From: Clostridiales bacterium
Lineage (GTDB): Bacteria; Bacillota_A; Clostridia; Oscillospirales; Oscillospiraceae
Assembly: GCA_004553625.1 (NCBI GenBank)
Contig: SFKX01000010.1
Coordinates: 52,484-116,483, forward strand
Direction: 5' to 3'
DNA: 64,000 nucleotides
Positions 8,566 through 17,777 of this stretch are shown here, one piece after another. The notes beneath the pieces were generated by a model, which had not been told where the DNA came from, did not search any database, and was given only the letters and a program-made list of their open reading frames with translations. Every line of letters starts with the position of its first letter. Position 1 is the first letter of the stretch. The position numbers were made by a program, and so were the translations under genes.

Positions 8566-9890
8566 GCCGGGTAACGGTGGCCGGCGCGGGCCTTGCGGGC
8601 AGCGAGTGCGCCTGGCAGCTGGCCCGGCGCGGCATAGAGGTCAGGCTCGTGGAGATGAAGCCGGGCAAGTTCAGCCCCGCGCACGTCTCCGCGAACTTTG
8701 CCGAGCTCGTGTGCTCAAACTCCCTGCGCAGCGACGAGCTCACGAACGCCGTCGGCCTGCTCAAAGAGGAGCTGCGGCGCCTCGGCTCGCTCGTCATGGA
8801 GTCGGCGGATAAGAACCGCGTGGCGGCCGGCGGCGCGCTGGCCGTGGACCGCGAGGGCTTTTCCGCCTACATCACCGAAAAGCTGCGCGCCTGCAAAAAC
8901 ATAGAGGTCGAAGAGCGCGAGCTCACAGACATCCCGGAGGGCGAGACGGTCATCGCCACAGGCCCGCTCACGAGCGACGCCATGGCCGAGAGCATCGTGA
9001 AGCTCTGCCCCGAGTTCGACCTGCACTTCTACGACGCCGTCGCGCCCATCGTCACGCTCGAGAGCGTGGACATGGAGAGCGCCTACCTGGCCTCGCGCTA
9101 CGGCAAGGGTACTGCGGATTATGTAAACTGCCCGATGTCGAAGGAAGAGTACGAGGCCTTCATAGCGGAGCTGCGCTCGGCAAAGGAGGCCCCGGTGCAC
9201 GGCTTTGACGACGGGGCTGTGTTCGAGGGCTGTATGCCTGTGGAGGTAATGGCACGGCGCGGGCTGGATACGCTGCGGTACGGGCCGATGAAGCCGGTGG
9301 GGCTTCGGAACCCGCACACGGGCGCGGAGGACTGGGCCGTGGTCCAGCTCCGGCGCGACAACGCGGACGGAACGCTGTATAACCTCGTGGGCTTCCAGAC
9401 CCACCTGACCTTTGGGGAGCAGAAGCGGGTGTTTTCGATGATACCGGCGCTGCGGAACGCGGAGTTCGTGCGCTACGGAGTCATGCACCGCAACACGTAC
9501 CTGGACTCGCCCAGACTGCTGGACAGGTATTACCGTCTCAAGGCCGAGCCGCGCATCAGCTTTGCAGGCCAGATGACAGGCGTCGAGGGCTATGTGGAGT
9601 CCGCGGCCTCGGGCATGCTGGTGGGCATAGAGACGGCGGCGCGGCTTCTGGGCCTGCCTGCGGCGGACTTCCCGGCGGAAACGGCGATAGGCGCTCTGGC
9701 TCAGTACATATCCGGCGGGAGCGTGGGCGACTTCCAGCCCATGAACGTGAATTTCGGTATAATAACGCCCCTGGGCTACCGGGTGAAGGGCAAGCGGAAC
9801 AAAAACGCGGAGCTTTCCGCTCGCTCGCTCGGCATCATAGAGGCGATGCTTAGAGAGAAGGAGGTCTTGAGCCTTGAGGGTGATAATTGA
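8562..9890 (+). CDS. trmFO: Methylenetetrahydrofolate--tRNA-(uracil-54-C5)-methyltransferase TrmFO
   Basis: The 442-residue flavoprotein uses 5,10-methylene-THF to make ribothymidine at tRNA position 54. The N-terminal FAD-binding glycine motif is VAGAGLAGSE, followed by the family-specific FAELVCSNSLRSD with a conserved Cys and AAGGALAVDREGFS. The C-terminal part carries AGQMTGVEGYVESAASG and GDFQPMNVNFGI. Length matches the family. Its start overlaps the end of topA by 4 nt, an arrangement common in Firmicutes. Confidence 0.97.
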   Translation: MSRVTVAGAGLAGSECAWQLARRGIEVRLVEMKPGKFSPAHVSANFAELVCSNSLRSDELTNAVGLLKEELRRLGSLVMESADKNRVAAGGALAVDREGFSAYITEKLRACKNIEVEERELTDIPEGETVIATGPLTSDAMAESIVKLCPEFDLHFYDAVAPIVTLESVDMESAYLASRYGKGTADYVNCPMSKEEYEAFIAELRSAKEAPVHGFDDGAVFEGCMPVEVMARRGLDTLRYGPMKPVGLRNPHTGAEDWAVVQLRRDNADGTLYNLVGFQTHLTFGEQKRVFSMIPALRNAEFVRYGVMHRNTYLDSPRLLDRYYRLKAEPRISFAGQMTGVEGYVESAASGMLVGIETAARLLGLPAADFPAETAIGALAQYISGGSVGDFQPMNVNFGIITPLGYRVKGKRNKNAELSARSLGIIEAMLREKEVLSLEGDN

Positions 9891-10884
9891 CGCAATGGGC
9901 GGAGACAACGCCCCGAAGGCCCCGGTGCTTGGCGCGCTGCGCGCAAAGCGGGAGCTGGGCGTGGACATCACGCTCGTGGGAAAGCACGAGGAGATCGAAA
10001 GGTATCTGGACGGAGAAAAGGGCGTAGAGATAGTTGACGCCCGCGACGTCATCACGATGGAGGACGACCCCAGCACCGCAACGCGGCGGAAAAAGGGCTC
10101 TTCCATGGCGGTTGCGCTGACGATGCTGCGCGAGGGCAAGGGCGACGCCGTGGTCTCCGCGGGCAGCACGGGCGCGCTGCTGACGGGCGCCACGCTGACG
10201 GTCAAGCGCATACGCGGCATCAGGCGCGCGGCGCTGGCTCCCGTAATACCGAACGGCGGAAAGGGCGTAATGCTCATAGACTGCGGCGCTAACGTGGAGT
10301 GCACATCCGAGTATCTGCTGCAGTTCGCGTTCATGGGCAGCTTCTACTCAAAGCACATCCTGGGCGTGTCCAGTCCGAAGGTGGGTCTGCTGAATAACGG
10401 CACCGAGGACAGCAAGGGCGGGGAGCTGCAAAAGCAGTCCTACGCCATCCTCAAAAAGGCAGGGGACGAGGGAAGGATAAACTTCATCGGCAACGTCGAG
10501 GGTTCGTCCGCGCTGAGCGGGGAAGTGGACGTCATAGTGACCGACGGCTTCACGGGCAACATCCTGCTCAAAGGCTGCGAGGGCATGATAAAGTTTCTGA
10601 TGGGCCAGCTCAAGGGCGTGTTCCTGAGCAGCACAAAGAACAAGCTCGCCGCGCTGATGCTCAAGAGCGACTTTGCCAAGCTCAAGGACATGATGGACGT
10701 CAACAAGATCGGCGGGACTGCGCTGCTCGGCATCTCAAAGCCGGTCATCAAGGCGCACGGCTCGTCGAACGACGAGGCGGTGTTCAGCGCGATACGTCAG
10801 GCAGTGCGGTTCGCGCAGGCCGGAGTGATCGAGGAGATCGAGAATAACATTGAATATATGCGCCTGGCGACAGGTGAAACCTAA
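9874..10884 (+). CDS. plsX: Phosphate acyltransferase PlsX
   Basis: The 336-residue protein converts acyl-ACP to acyl-phosphate at the start of phospholipid synthesis. It begins IIDAMGGDNAPKA and contains SAGSTGALLTGATL, LIDCGANVECTSEYL and VTDGFTGNILLKGCEG, all characteristic of PlsX. The start is TTG at 9874, preceded by GAAGGAGGT, and lies 17 nt inside trmFO. acpP follows directly, joining two lipid-synthesis functions. Confidence 0.96.
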   Translation: MRVIIDAMGGDNAPKAPVLGALRAKRELGVDITLVGKHEEIERYLDGEKGVEIVDARDVITMEDDPSTATRRKKGSSMAVALTMLREGKGDAVVSAGSTGALLTGATLTVKRIRGIRRAALAPVIPNGGKGVMLIDCGANVECTSEYLLQFAFMGSFYSKHILGVSSPKVGLLNNGTEDSKGGELQKQSYAILKKAGDEGRINFIGNVEGSSALSGEVDVIVTDGFTGNILLKGCEGMIKFLMGQLKGVFLSSTKNKLAALMLKSDFAKLKDMMDVNKIGGTALLGISKPVIKAHGSSNDEAVFSAIRQAVRFAQAGVIEEIENNIEYMRLATGET

Positions 10885-10903
10885 AAAACGGAGGTATGAC
10901 AAC

Positions 10904-11140
10904 ATGATTTACGAAAAGATCCTGAAGCTCGTGGCTGAGCAGTTCGCGGAGGAAGAGGAGAGCCTCAGCCGCGATACCAACTTCATGGACGACCTCAATG
11001 CGGATTCTCTGGACGTGGTCGAGCTCAGCATGACCATTGAAGAGGAGTTCGGCCTGGGCGAGATCTCCGAGGACGAGCTGAGGTCCATCGAGACGATAGG
11101 CGACCTGGTCGACTATGTCGAGAAGGCCGCGGGCAACTGA
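10904..11140 (+). CDS. acpP: Acyl carrier protein
   Basis: A 78-residue acidic protein with the phosphopantetheine attachment motif DLNADSLDVVELSM (Ser35) and the ending GDLVDYVEKAA, of typical ACP length. ATG 10904 was chosen because CGGAGGT lies upstream and it gives the canonical N-terminus; the frame is open further upstream without a site. The stop overlaps the rnc start by one base (TGATG), implying translational coupling. Confidence 0.97.
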   Translation: MIYEKILKLVAEQFAEEEESLSRDTNFMDDLNADSLDVVELSMTIEEEFGLGEISEDELRSIETIGDLVDYVEKAAGN

Positions 11141-11820
11141 TGGATTCTCTGGAGAAAAAACTGTGTCACAGCTTCCGTGACCGCGCTCTGCTGGTGACGG
11201 CGCTTACTCACAGCTCCTACGCTAACGAGAACCGCAGCCGCGGCGGCGAGAGCAACGAGCGCCTGGAGTTTTTGGGAGACTCGGTGCTGGGCATGGTCGT
11301 GGCGGACGCGCTGTACCGGCGTTTCCCGGAGCTGCCGGAGGGCCGTATGACCCGGCTGCGGGCGCAGCTCGTTTGCGAGGAGAGCCTGCACAAGGTTGCG
11401 GCGGAGCTGGGCCTGGGCGAATACGTCCGGCTCGGCAGGGGCGAGGAACATACGGGCGGCAGGCGGCGCACGTCCATTCTGGCGGATGCTGTCGAGGCGG
11501 TCATCGCGGCGCTGTACCTGGACGGCGGGATGGAAACTGCGCGTGATTTTATCGAGCGGCAGATACTCTCGTCGCTGGACGGGGCAGGCCCGGTCACGCG
11601 CCTTGAGGACTGCAAAACGGAGCTGCAGGAGCTGGTGCAGAAAAAGAGCGGCCAGGTCCTGAGCTACGAACTGCTGGGCGAGTCCGGTCCCGACCACGAC
11701 AAGACCTTCACCTCTCAGGTCTGCCTTAACGGCAGGGCCATAGGTTCCGGTTCGGGCAGGACGAAGAAGGAGGCCGAGCAGGCCGCCGCACGCGCCGCGC
11801 TGGAGGAACTGAGGGCTTGA
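11140..11820 (+). CDS. rnc: Ribonuclease III
   Basis: The 226-residue double-strand RNA endonuclease has the RNase III signature ERLEFLGDSVL (about residues 40-50), the second metal-binding region ILADAVEAVIAALYLD, and a C-terminal dsRNA-binding domain (about 155-225, ending GRTKKEAEQAAARAALEEL). It processes rRNA precursors and structured RNAs. It is translationally coupled to acpP upstream and overlaps the radical SAM gene downstream by 4 nt. Confidence 0.97.
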   Translation: MDSLEKKLCHSFRDRALLVTALTHSSYANENRSRGGESNERLEFLGDSVLGMVVADALYRRFPELPEGRMTRLRAQLVCEESLHKVAAELGLGEYVRLGRGEEHTGGRRRTSILADAVEAVIAALYLDGGMETARDFIERQILSSLDGAGPVTRLEDCKTELQELVQKKSGQVLSYELLGESGPDHDKTFTSQVCLNGRAIGSGSGRTKKEAEQAAARAALEELRA

Positions 11821-12800
11821 GCGCAAGAGAGAGCATAATACCGGTTTTCGTGCCGCATCTGGGCTGCCCGAACGACTGCGTTTTCTGCAATCAGAGACGC
11901 ATCTCGGGAAGCCTTGCTCCGGCGTGCCCTGAGGACGTGCGCCACGCTGTGGAATCCGCCGGCGAGGGCGTGAGCCAGCTGGCCTTTTACGGCGGATCAT
12001 TCACGGCCATACCCGTGCAGGAACAGGAGGCTCTGCTCGCGGCTGCTCAGCCTTACCTCAAGAGCGGACGCCTGAGCACGCTTCGGCTATCCACCAGGCC
12101 GGACGCGATAGACGGCGAGGCGCTGGCGCGGCTGCACAGATACGGCGTCGGTACGATAGAGCTGGGCGCGCAGTCCATGGACGAGCGCGTGCTGGCGCTC
12201 TCCGGCCGCGGCCACACGGCGCAGGACGTCGTGGAAGCGTCGCGGGAGATAAAGTCTGCGGGCTTCAAGCTCATCCTGCAGATGATGACGGGCCTGCCCG
12301 GCTCGGACGACGAGACGGACGTGGAGTCGGCGCGCCGTATAGCCGCGCTGGAGCCGGACGGGGTGCGCGTTTACCCGACGGTGATAGTCCGGGACACGGT
12401 GCTTTGCGACCTCTGGAAGTCAGGGCGCTATGCCGAGCATACTGTGGAGGACGCGGTGCGCGTCTGCGCGCGCATACTGCCTGTTTTTGAGGCGGCGGGC
12501 ATACCGGTCATAAGACTGGGCCTGAACCCAACGGACGACCTCTCCGGCGGCGACGCCGTCGCCGGGGCCTATCACCCCGCCCTGGGCGAGCTGGTGAGGG
12601 CCAGAATAAGAAGGGGAGAGCTGGAGTCTCTCCTGCAAGGCGTTCCCGAGGGAGCGGACGTGACTGTTGCGGTGCCGGCAAGGAAGCTCAGCCAGTACAC
12701 GGGCCAGCACGGCGCGAATCGCGAGTATCTCAAAGAAAAGTTCCGTCTCCGCAGCCTGAAGCTCAGGCCGGAGAAAACGGAAAGGGCAAGTATCATCTAG
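11817..12800 (+). CDS. Radical SAM protein of the rnc-smc neighbourhood (Elp3-like)
   Basis: The 327-residue protein has the radical SAM cluster motif CPNDCVFC near its N-terminus, then FYGGSFTAI, RLSTRPDAI, TIELGAQSMDE and LQMMTGLPGSDDET. These make up a B12-independent Elp3/HemN-like core. Homologues commonly sit between rnc and smc in Clostridia; their substrate is not established as far as I know. The TTG start overlaps the rnc stop (TTGA). The C-terminal region (about 230-327) has no motif I recognise. Confidence 0.85.
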   Translation: MSARESIIPVFVPHLGCPNDCVFCNQRRISGSLAPACPEDVRHAVESAGEGVSQLAFYGGSFTAIPVQEQEALLAAAQPYLKSGRLSTLRLSTRPDAIDGEALARLHRYGVGTIELGAQSMDERVLALSGRGHTAQDVVEASREIKSAGFKLILQMMTGLPGSDDETDVESARRIAALEPDGVRVYPTVIVRDTVLCDLWKSGRYAEHTVEDAVRVCARILPVFEAAGIPVIRLGLNPTDDLSGGDAVAGAYHPALGELVRARIRRGELESLLQGVPEGADVTVAVPARKLSQYTGQHGANREYLKEKFRLRSLKLRPEKTERASII

Positions 12801-12827
12801 GCGCCGGCCGCGTGGCCGGTGCTTTTT
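12801..12827 (+). terminator. Rho-independent terminator after the topA-rnc operon
   Basis: Arms 12801-12809 and 12814-12822 form a 9-bp stem with one G-U pair, followed by five T, directly after the radical SAM stop. Confidence 0.75.
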
Positions 12828-12885
12828 CATGCTCGGAACGCTGCGGAAAAGGCCGGGAGAACAGGGCATTTTCCCGGAATAGTGA

Positions 12886-12914
12886 TTGCAAAAAGCCGGG
12901 GACTATAATATAAT
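12886..12914 (+). promoter_or_regulatory. Predicted promoter for the smc operon
   Basis: TTGCAA at 12886-12891 and TATAAT at 12909-12914 are 17 nt apart. A second TATAAT overlaps at 12904-12909. Confidence 0.65.
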
Positions 12915-12963
12915 ATTATGCCTGCGTGCAAAGCGCGGGCTAAACTGCTGTGAGGTAATGAGT

Positions 12964-15900
12964 TTGTACTTAAGGGCATTGGAGATCCAGGGCTTTAAAT
13001 CCTTCCCGGAAAAGACGCGGCTCACGTTTGAGAAGGAGATAACAGCCATAGTGGGGCCGAACGGCTCCGGAAAATCAAATATTTCCGACGCCATTCTCTG
13101 GGTGATGGGCGAGCAGAGCTCCAAGACCCTGCGCGGCGGCAAGATGCAGGACGTCATCTTCGGAGGGACGGCCAAGCGCGGGGCCATGGGCTTTGCACAG
13201 GTATCGCTCATCATCGACAACTCCGCCGGCATCCTCGGCATAGACTCGGAGGAAGTGACGATCACCCGGCGCTACTACCGCTCGGGCGAGAGCGAGTATT
13301 ACATCAACCGCGAGCAGGTGCGCCTGCGCGACGTGAACGAGCTGCTCATGGACACCGGACTCGGGCGCGACGGCTACTCCATCATCGGTCAGGGCCGCAT
13401 AGCGGAGATAGTCAACGGCAAGAGCGCGGAGCGCCGCGAGGTGCTCGAGGAGGCCGCGGGCATCTCCCGCTTCCGCTACCGCAAGGAGGAGGCCGAGCGC
13501 CGCCTGGCAAAGACGGACGAGAACCTCCTGCGCATAAACGACAAGATAGACGAGCTCGAGCTCCAGGTCGGGCCCCTGCGCGAGCAGGCGGAAACGGCAA
13601 AGCGCTACCTCGCCCTGCGGGACGAGCTCAGGGTCGAGGAAGTCAGCGCGTGGATGGATGCGCTGGACAGGCTGCGCGAGCAGTCGCAGACGATTGCTAG
13701 CGACTATGAGACGGCCAAGAGCGGCCTGGACGCCGCGCGGCGCGAACTGGAAGCTCTTTATTCGAGGAGCGAGGCCCTGGCCGAGCGGATGCGCCAGAAG
13801 GACATCGAGGCTGAGCAGCAGAGGCAGAGACTGTCGGAAGCAGAGGCGAAGGTCTCCGAGGCAGAGGCCGAAGCCGCCGTGCTCCGCAACAGCATCGAAA
13901 ACAGTAAACAGACCGTGGAGCGGATGCGCGGCGAGCTCTCCGAGCAGGCGGAGCGCGCAGCCTCCATAGGAACTCAGATAGACGAGCACCGCGCGCGTAT
14001 GTCGGAGATAGACGAGCGGGCCAAATCCCTCGAGGCGGACGCCGCCTCGGCCAGGAACGTCATGGACGGGCGGCGGATGCGCATAGAAAACCGCGAGCGC
14101 GAGGCCGCTGAGGCCAACGACGCCTTGACAAAGCAGATAGTCGAGCTGCGCAGCGCGGATTCGCGCATCGCCATGCTCTCCGAGATGGAGAAGGAATACG
14201 AGGGTTTTGCCGGCGCCGTCAAGACAGTCATGCGCGAGGCAAAGCGCGGGACGCTCCGGGGCATACACGGCACAGTGGCGGAGCTGGTCCGCGCCGACGA
14301 GCGCTGCACGCTCGCCATTGAGACGGCGCTGGGCGCAGCGATACAGAACGTCGTCGTGGACACGCAGGACGACGGCCGCAGGGCCATAGAGCTCTTGAAG
14401 CGCCGAGACGCGGGCCGCGCGACTTTCCTGCCCATAGACGTCATACGCGGCGGCAGGCTCGACAAGGTGCCTTCCGAGGATGAGGGCTGTCTCGGCCTTG
14501 CGGTGGAGCTCGTGAGCTTCGAGCCGAAGTACGAGCGGATATTTGAAAATCTCCTGGGCAGGACGCTGGTGGCGGAGACGCTGTCGGATGCCGTGGCCAT
14601 GTCGCGGAAAAACGGCGGCCGGGTGCGCATAGTCACCCTGGACGGACAGCTCATAAACGCGGGCGGCTCGATGACGGGCGGCAGCGCGGCGAAGAACGCG
14701 GGCATCCTGTCCCGGCGCGCGGAGCTGGAGAGATTGCAGGCGAACCGCGGCAAACTCGCAAAGCGGCGGGACGAGCTCGCGGCGAAGGCGGAGGACTTGA
14801 AGCGCGAGCTGGCCTCTGCGCGCTACGAGCTGGACGTGGCCACGGGCGAGCTGCAAAATATAAGCAACGAGCTGGCCTCGCTCAAGGCCGAACGGCGCAC
14901 GACGGAAAATGCCGCGGCTCAGCTCGAGCTGCTCCGGCGCGGAATATCGGGCGACAGCGAGACGCGGGCGAAGGCGCTTGCGGACATGGAGGCCGGGGCA
15001 GAGAGCGCAAAGCGAGAGCTGGCGCAGCGCGAGGAGCGTATAGCGGAGCTTCGCGCAAGGGCCTCGGAGATAAGAGACAGCATCGCGGAGGCGACGCAGA
15101 AGAAGCTCGAGGTCGAGGGCGAGCGCACCAGGACCGATAAGGCCGTGCAGGAGAAGAACAACGCCCTCCTCGACATGGAGCGCAGCTGCGCCCGCTTCGA
15201 GCAAAAAAAACTCTCCGCAGAGATGGAGGAAAAGCAGCTCCTGGACAAGCTCTGGGACGGCTACGAGCTCAGCCACAGCGCAGCGGAGGCGGTCAGGAAG
15301 CCCATAGAGAGCGCGGCGAAGTCGAACAGGCGCATAGCCGAGCTGAAGAAGGAGATGTCCGCCCTCGGCACGCCGAACCTCGGCGCCATAGACGAGTACG
15401 CGCGCGTGAGCGAGAGGTACGAATTCCTCGCTTCCCAGCGCGACGATGTGGAAAAGGCGAAAAATGAACTGCTGGGTATAATTTCCGATATAACCGGGGA
15501 AATGAGAAGTATATTCACGCGCGAGTTCACCGCAATAAACGAGAGCTTCCGAGATACCTTCACGGAGCTCTTTGGCGGCGGCAAGGCGGAGCTGACGCTC
15601 GAGCCCGGCGAGGACGTGCTGACTTGCGACATCGACATCAAGGTCCAGCCGCCCGGAAAGGCGCTGACGACGCTCTCGCTGCTCTCGGGCGGTGAGACGG
15701 CCTTTGTGGCGATAGCGCTGTACTTTGCAATAATCAAGGTCCGGCCCACGCCCTTCTGCGTCATGGACGAGATAGAGGCGGCGCTGGACGAGGCGAACGT
15801 CATAAGGTTCGCGGAGCATATGCGTAAGATATCGAGCAGGACCCAGTTCATAGTCATCACGCACAGGCGCGGCACGATGGAGGAGGCAGATTTCCTCTAC

Positions 15901-16011
15901 GGCGTGACGATGCAGGAAAAGGGCGTGTCCAAGGTCATTGAGCTGGACCTGGAGGAAGCGGAGAAACACACGGAGGAGGCAGCAGGCGAATGGGATTCTT
16001 CGATAAGATAA
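12964..16011 (+). CDS. smc: Chromosome segregation protein SMC, short-armed
   Basis: The condensin ATPase. Walker A is GPNGSGKSN (about 31-39), the ABC signature is LSLLSGGETAF and Walker B is FCVMDEIEAALDEANV. The hinge (about 410-575, EGFAGAVKTVMREA to INAGGSMTGGSAA) separates two Glu/Arg/Ala-rich coiled-coil arms. I chose TTG at 12964 because GAGGT lies 7 nt upstream and it gives the canonical MYLRALEIQGFKSF; an ATG at 12958 is too close to that site. The result, 1015 residues, is well below the usual 1150-1200 or so. ftsY starts inside its 3' end. Confidence 0.95.
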   Translation: MYLRALEIQGFKSFPEKTRLTFEKEITAIVGPNGSGKSNISDAILWVMGEQSSKTLRGGKMQDVIFGGTAKRGAMGFAQVSLIIDNSAGILGIDSEEVTITRRYYRSGESEYYINREQVRLRDVNELLMDTGLGRDGYSIIGQGRIAEIVNGKSAERREVLEEAAGISRFRYRKEEAERRLAKTDENLLRINDKIDELELQVGPLREQAETAKRYLALRDELRVEEVSAWMDALDRLREQSQTIASDYETAKSGLDAARRELEALYSRSEALAERMRQKDIEAEQQRQRLSEAEAKVSEAEAEAAVLRNSIENSKQTVERMRGELSEQAERAASIGTQIDEHRARMSEIDERAKSLEADAASARNVMDGRRMRIENREREAAEANDALTKQIVELRSADSRIAMLSEMEKEYEGFAGAVKTVMREAKRGTLRGIHGTVAELVRADERCTLAIETALGAAIQNVVVDTQDDGRRAIELLKRRDAGRATFLPIDVIRGGRLDKVPSEDEGCLGLAVELVSFEPKYERIFENLLGRTLVAETLSDAVAMSRKNGGRVRIVTLDGQLINAGGSMTGGSAAKNAGILSRRAELERLQANRGKLAKRRDELAAKAEDLKRELASARYELDVATGELQNISNELASLKAERRTTENAAAQLELLRRGISGDSETRAKALADMEAGAESAKRELAQREERIAELRARASEIRDSIAEATQKKLEVEGERTRTDKAVQEKNNALLDMERSCARFEQKKLSAEMEEKQLLDKLWDGYELSHSAAEAVRKPIESAAKSNRRIAELKKEMSALGTPNLGAIDEYARVSERYEFLASQRDDVEKAKNELLGIISDITGEMRSIFTREFTAINESFRDTFTELFGGGKAELTLEPGEDVLTCDIDIKVQPPGKALTTLSLLSGGETAFVAIALYFAIIKVRPTPFCVMDEIEAALDEANVIRFAEHMRKISSRTQFIVITHRRGTMEEADFLYGVTMQEKGVSKVIELDLEEAEKHTEEAAGEWDSSIR

Positions 16012-16886
16012 AGGCCGGTCTTGAAAAGACCAGGCGACAGATGGGCGGCGTTTTCGCGGAGTTCACCGGCGAGAACGAGGAGTTTTACGACGAGCTCGAG
16101 GAAGCGCTCATAGTAGCGGATTCGGGTGCGGACACGGCCTTCAGGGCTGTCGCCGCCCTGCGCGAGAAGGTACGCGAGGAAGGGCTCCGCGGCAGAACGG
16201 AAATAAATGCGGCGCTCGTCGAGATCCTCACGGAGCTTTTGAGCGTGGGCAGCTTTGAACTCAAGCTGGAGACGAAGCCCTCCGTCATCCTGATGGTGGG
16301 CGTGAACGGCGTGGGCAAGACCACGACGATAGGCAAGCTCGCGGCGAAGTACACCGCCGAGGGCAAAAAGGTCCTGCTCGCGGCGGGGGACACCTTCCGC
16401 GCGGCTGCGGCAGAGCAGCTCACCGTCTGGGCCGAGCGCTCCGGCGCCGAGATAGTGAAGCACGGCGAGGGTTCCGACCCCGGCGCCGTCGTGTTCGACG
16501 CGCTGACGGCGGCGAAGGCCCGCGGCACGGATATCGTCATCATCGACACCGCAGGCCGCCTGCACAACAAGGCGAATCTCATGAACGAGCTGGCCAAGAT
16601 ACGCCGCATAATCACCCGCGAGCTGCCGGAAGCCGACGTGGAGACTCTCGCCGTGCTGGATGCGGTGACGGGTCAGAACGGGCTCATCCAGATAAAGCAG
16701 TTTGCGGAGACGGCGGAACTCACGGGCATCGTCATAACGAAGCTGGACGGTACGGCCCGCGGCGGCATAGTGTTCGCCATAGCCAAGGAGCTGGGCCTGC
16801 CTGTCAAGTTCATCGGCGTGGGCGAGGGAGTGGATGACCTCATGCCCTTCGAGCCGAAATCCTTCTCGGAGGCGCTGCTGTCATGA
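15990..16886 (+). CDS. ftsY: Signal recognition particle receptor FtsY
   Basis: The 298-residue SRP GTPase has a four-helix N domain and an NG domain with GVNGVGKTTTIGKLA (G1), AGDTFRAAAAEQL, DTAGRLHNKANLM, TKLDGTARGG and GVGEGVDDLMPF. It lacks the long acidic membrane-targeting A domain of E. coli FtsY, as is usual in Firmicutes. It docks ribosome-nascent chain complexes at the membrane translocon. It overlaps smc by 22 nt and rdgB by 4 nt. Confidence 0.97.
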   Translation: MGFFDKIKAGLEKTRRQMGGVFAEFTGENEEFYDELEEALIVADSGADTAFRAVAALREKVREEGLRGRTEINAALVEILTELLSVGSFELKLETKPSVILMVGVNGVGKTTTIGKLAAKYTAEGKKVLLAAGDTFRAAAAEQLTVWAERSGAEIVKHGEGSDPGAVVFDALTAAKARGTDIVIIDTAGRLHNKANLMNELAKIRRIITRELPEADVETLAVLDAVTGQNGLIQIKQFAETAELTGIVITKLDGTARGGIVFAIAKELGLPVKFIGVGEGVDDLMPFEPKSFSEALLS

Positions 16887-17482
16887 AGCTGATACTTGCA
16901 TCGAACAACAAGGGTAAGGTCGTGGAGTTCCGCGAGATACTGGCCGGAACTGGCATAGAGGTCATCCCCCAGCGCGAGGCGGGATGCGACTTTGAAGTGG
17001 ACGAGACCGGCGACACCTTTGAGGAAAATGCCTTCCTCAAGGCCGAGGCCGCGATGAAGGCCACGGGCCTGCCCGCCGTCTCCGACGACTCGGGCCTCGA
17101 GGTAGACGCGCTCGGCGGTGAGCCGGGCGTTCACAGCGCCAGGTATACGGGCAACCATGAGGATTCCGACCTAGACAGGCGCAAATTCCTGATGAAGAAG
17201 CTCGAGGGTGTGGAACATCGTGAAGCCAGGTTCGTCTCAGCCATATGCTGCGTGTTCCCGAACGGCGACGTGCTCCGGGCGCGCGGTACCTGCGAGGGCA
17301 GAATAGCGACGTATATGAAGGGCGAGAACGGCTTCGGCTATGACGCGATGTTCATAGCTGAGGGCGAGGAGCGCACGATGGCCGAGATGACGCACGAGGA
17401 AAAGAACGAAATATCGCACCGCGGCCGCGCGCTGCGCGAATTCGCAAAGGTGCTGAAGGAGTATTGCGATGCTGACAAGTAA
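16883..17482 (+). CDS. rdgB: RdgB/HAM1-type XTP/dITP diphosphatase
   Basis: The 199-residue protein removes ITP, dITP and XTP from nucleotide pools. It starts LILASNNKGKVVEF and contains DTFEENAFLKAEAA, SDDSGLEVDALGGEPGVHSARY, GYDAMF and the terminal EISHRGRAL, all diagnostic of the Ham1/RdgB family. It overlaps ftsY (ATGA) and the following RNA-binding protein gene. Confidence 0.95.
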   Translation: MKLILASNNKGKVVEFREILAGTGIEVIPQREAGCDFEVDETGDTFEENAFLKAEAAMKATGLPAVSDDSGLEVDALGGEPGVHSARYTGNHEDSDLDRRKFLMKKLEGVEHREARFVSAICCVFPNGDVLRARGTCEGRIATYMKGENGFGYDAMFIAEGEERTMAEMTHEEKNEISHRGRALREFAKVLKEYCDADK

Positions 17483-17777
17483 GCAGAGGGCCTATCTGCG
17501 CGGCCTGGCCGCCAAGGAGGACACCATTCTCCAGATAGGCAAGGACGGAATAACCGAAAACACAACAGCGGCGCTGTCCGACGCGCTGCGCGCGCGCGAG
17601 CTGGTGAAGGGCCGCGTGCTGGAAAACTCGATGCTCACGGCGCGGGAGGCCTGCGACACGCTCTCTGAGCGCTGCCGGGCCGAGCAGGTTCAGGTGATAG
17701 GCAGCAAGTTCGTGCTGTACAAGCGCAACGAGACGGACCCGAAGATAGAACTGCCCAAGACCCAGAAGCGGAAATGA
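17469..17777 (+). CDS. yhbY: YhbY-family CRM-domain RNA-binding protein
   Basis: A 102-residue protein with a single CRM/YhbY domain (LTSKQRAYLRGLAA, LQIGKDGITENT, ELVKGRVLENS, VQVIGSKFVLYKRN). Homologues associate with pre-50S ribosomal particles. It sits between rdgB and nadD with short overlaps on both sides, a gene order seen in Firmicutes (YqeI next to NadD and YqeK). Confidence 0.92.
   Translation: MLTSKQRAYLRGLAAKEDTILQIGKDGITENTTAALSDALRARELVKGRVLENSMLTAREACDTLSERCRAEQVQVIGSKFVLYKRNETDPKIELPKTQKRK

Noticed and set aside
12886..12963. N-terminal extension of SMC upstream of TTG 12964
   Set aside because: The extension contains the promoter -10 and is not family-like; GAGGT is correctly spaced for TTG 12964.
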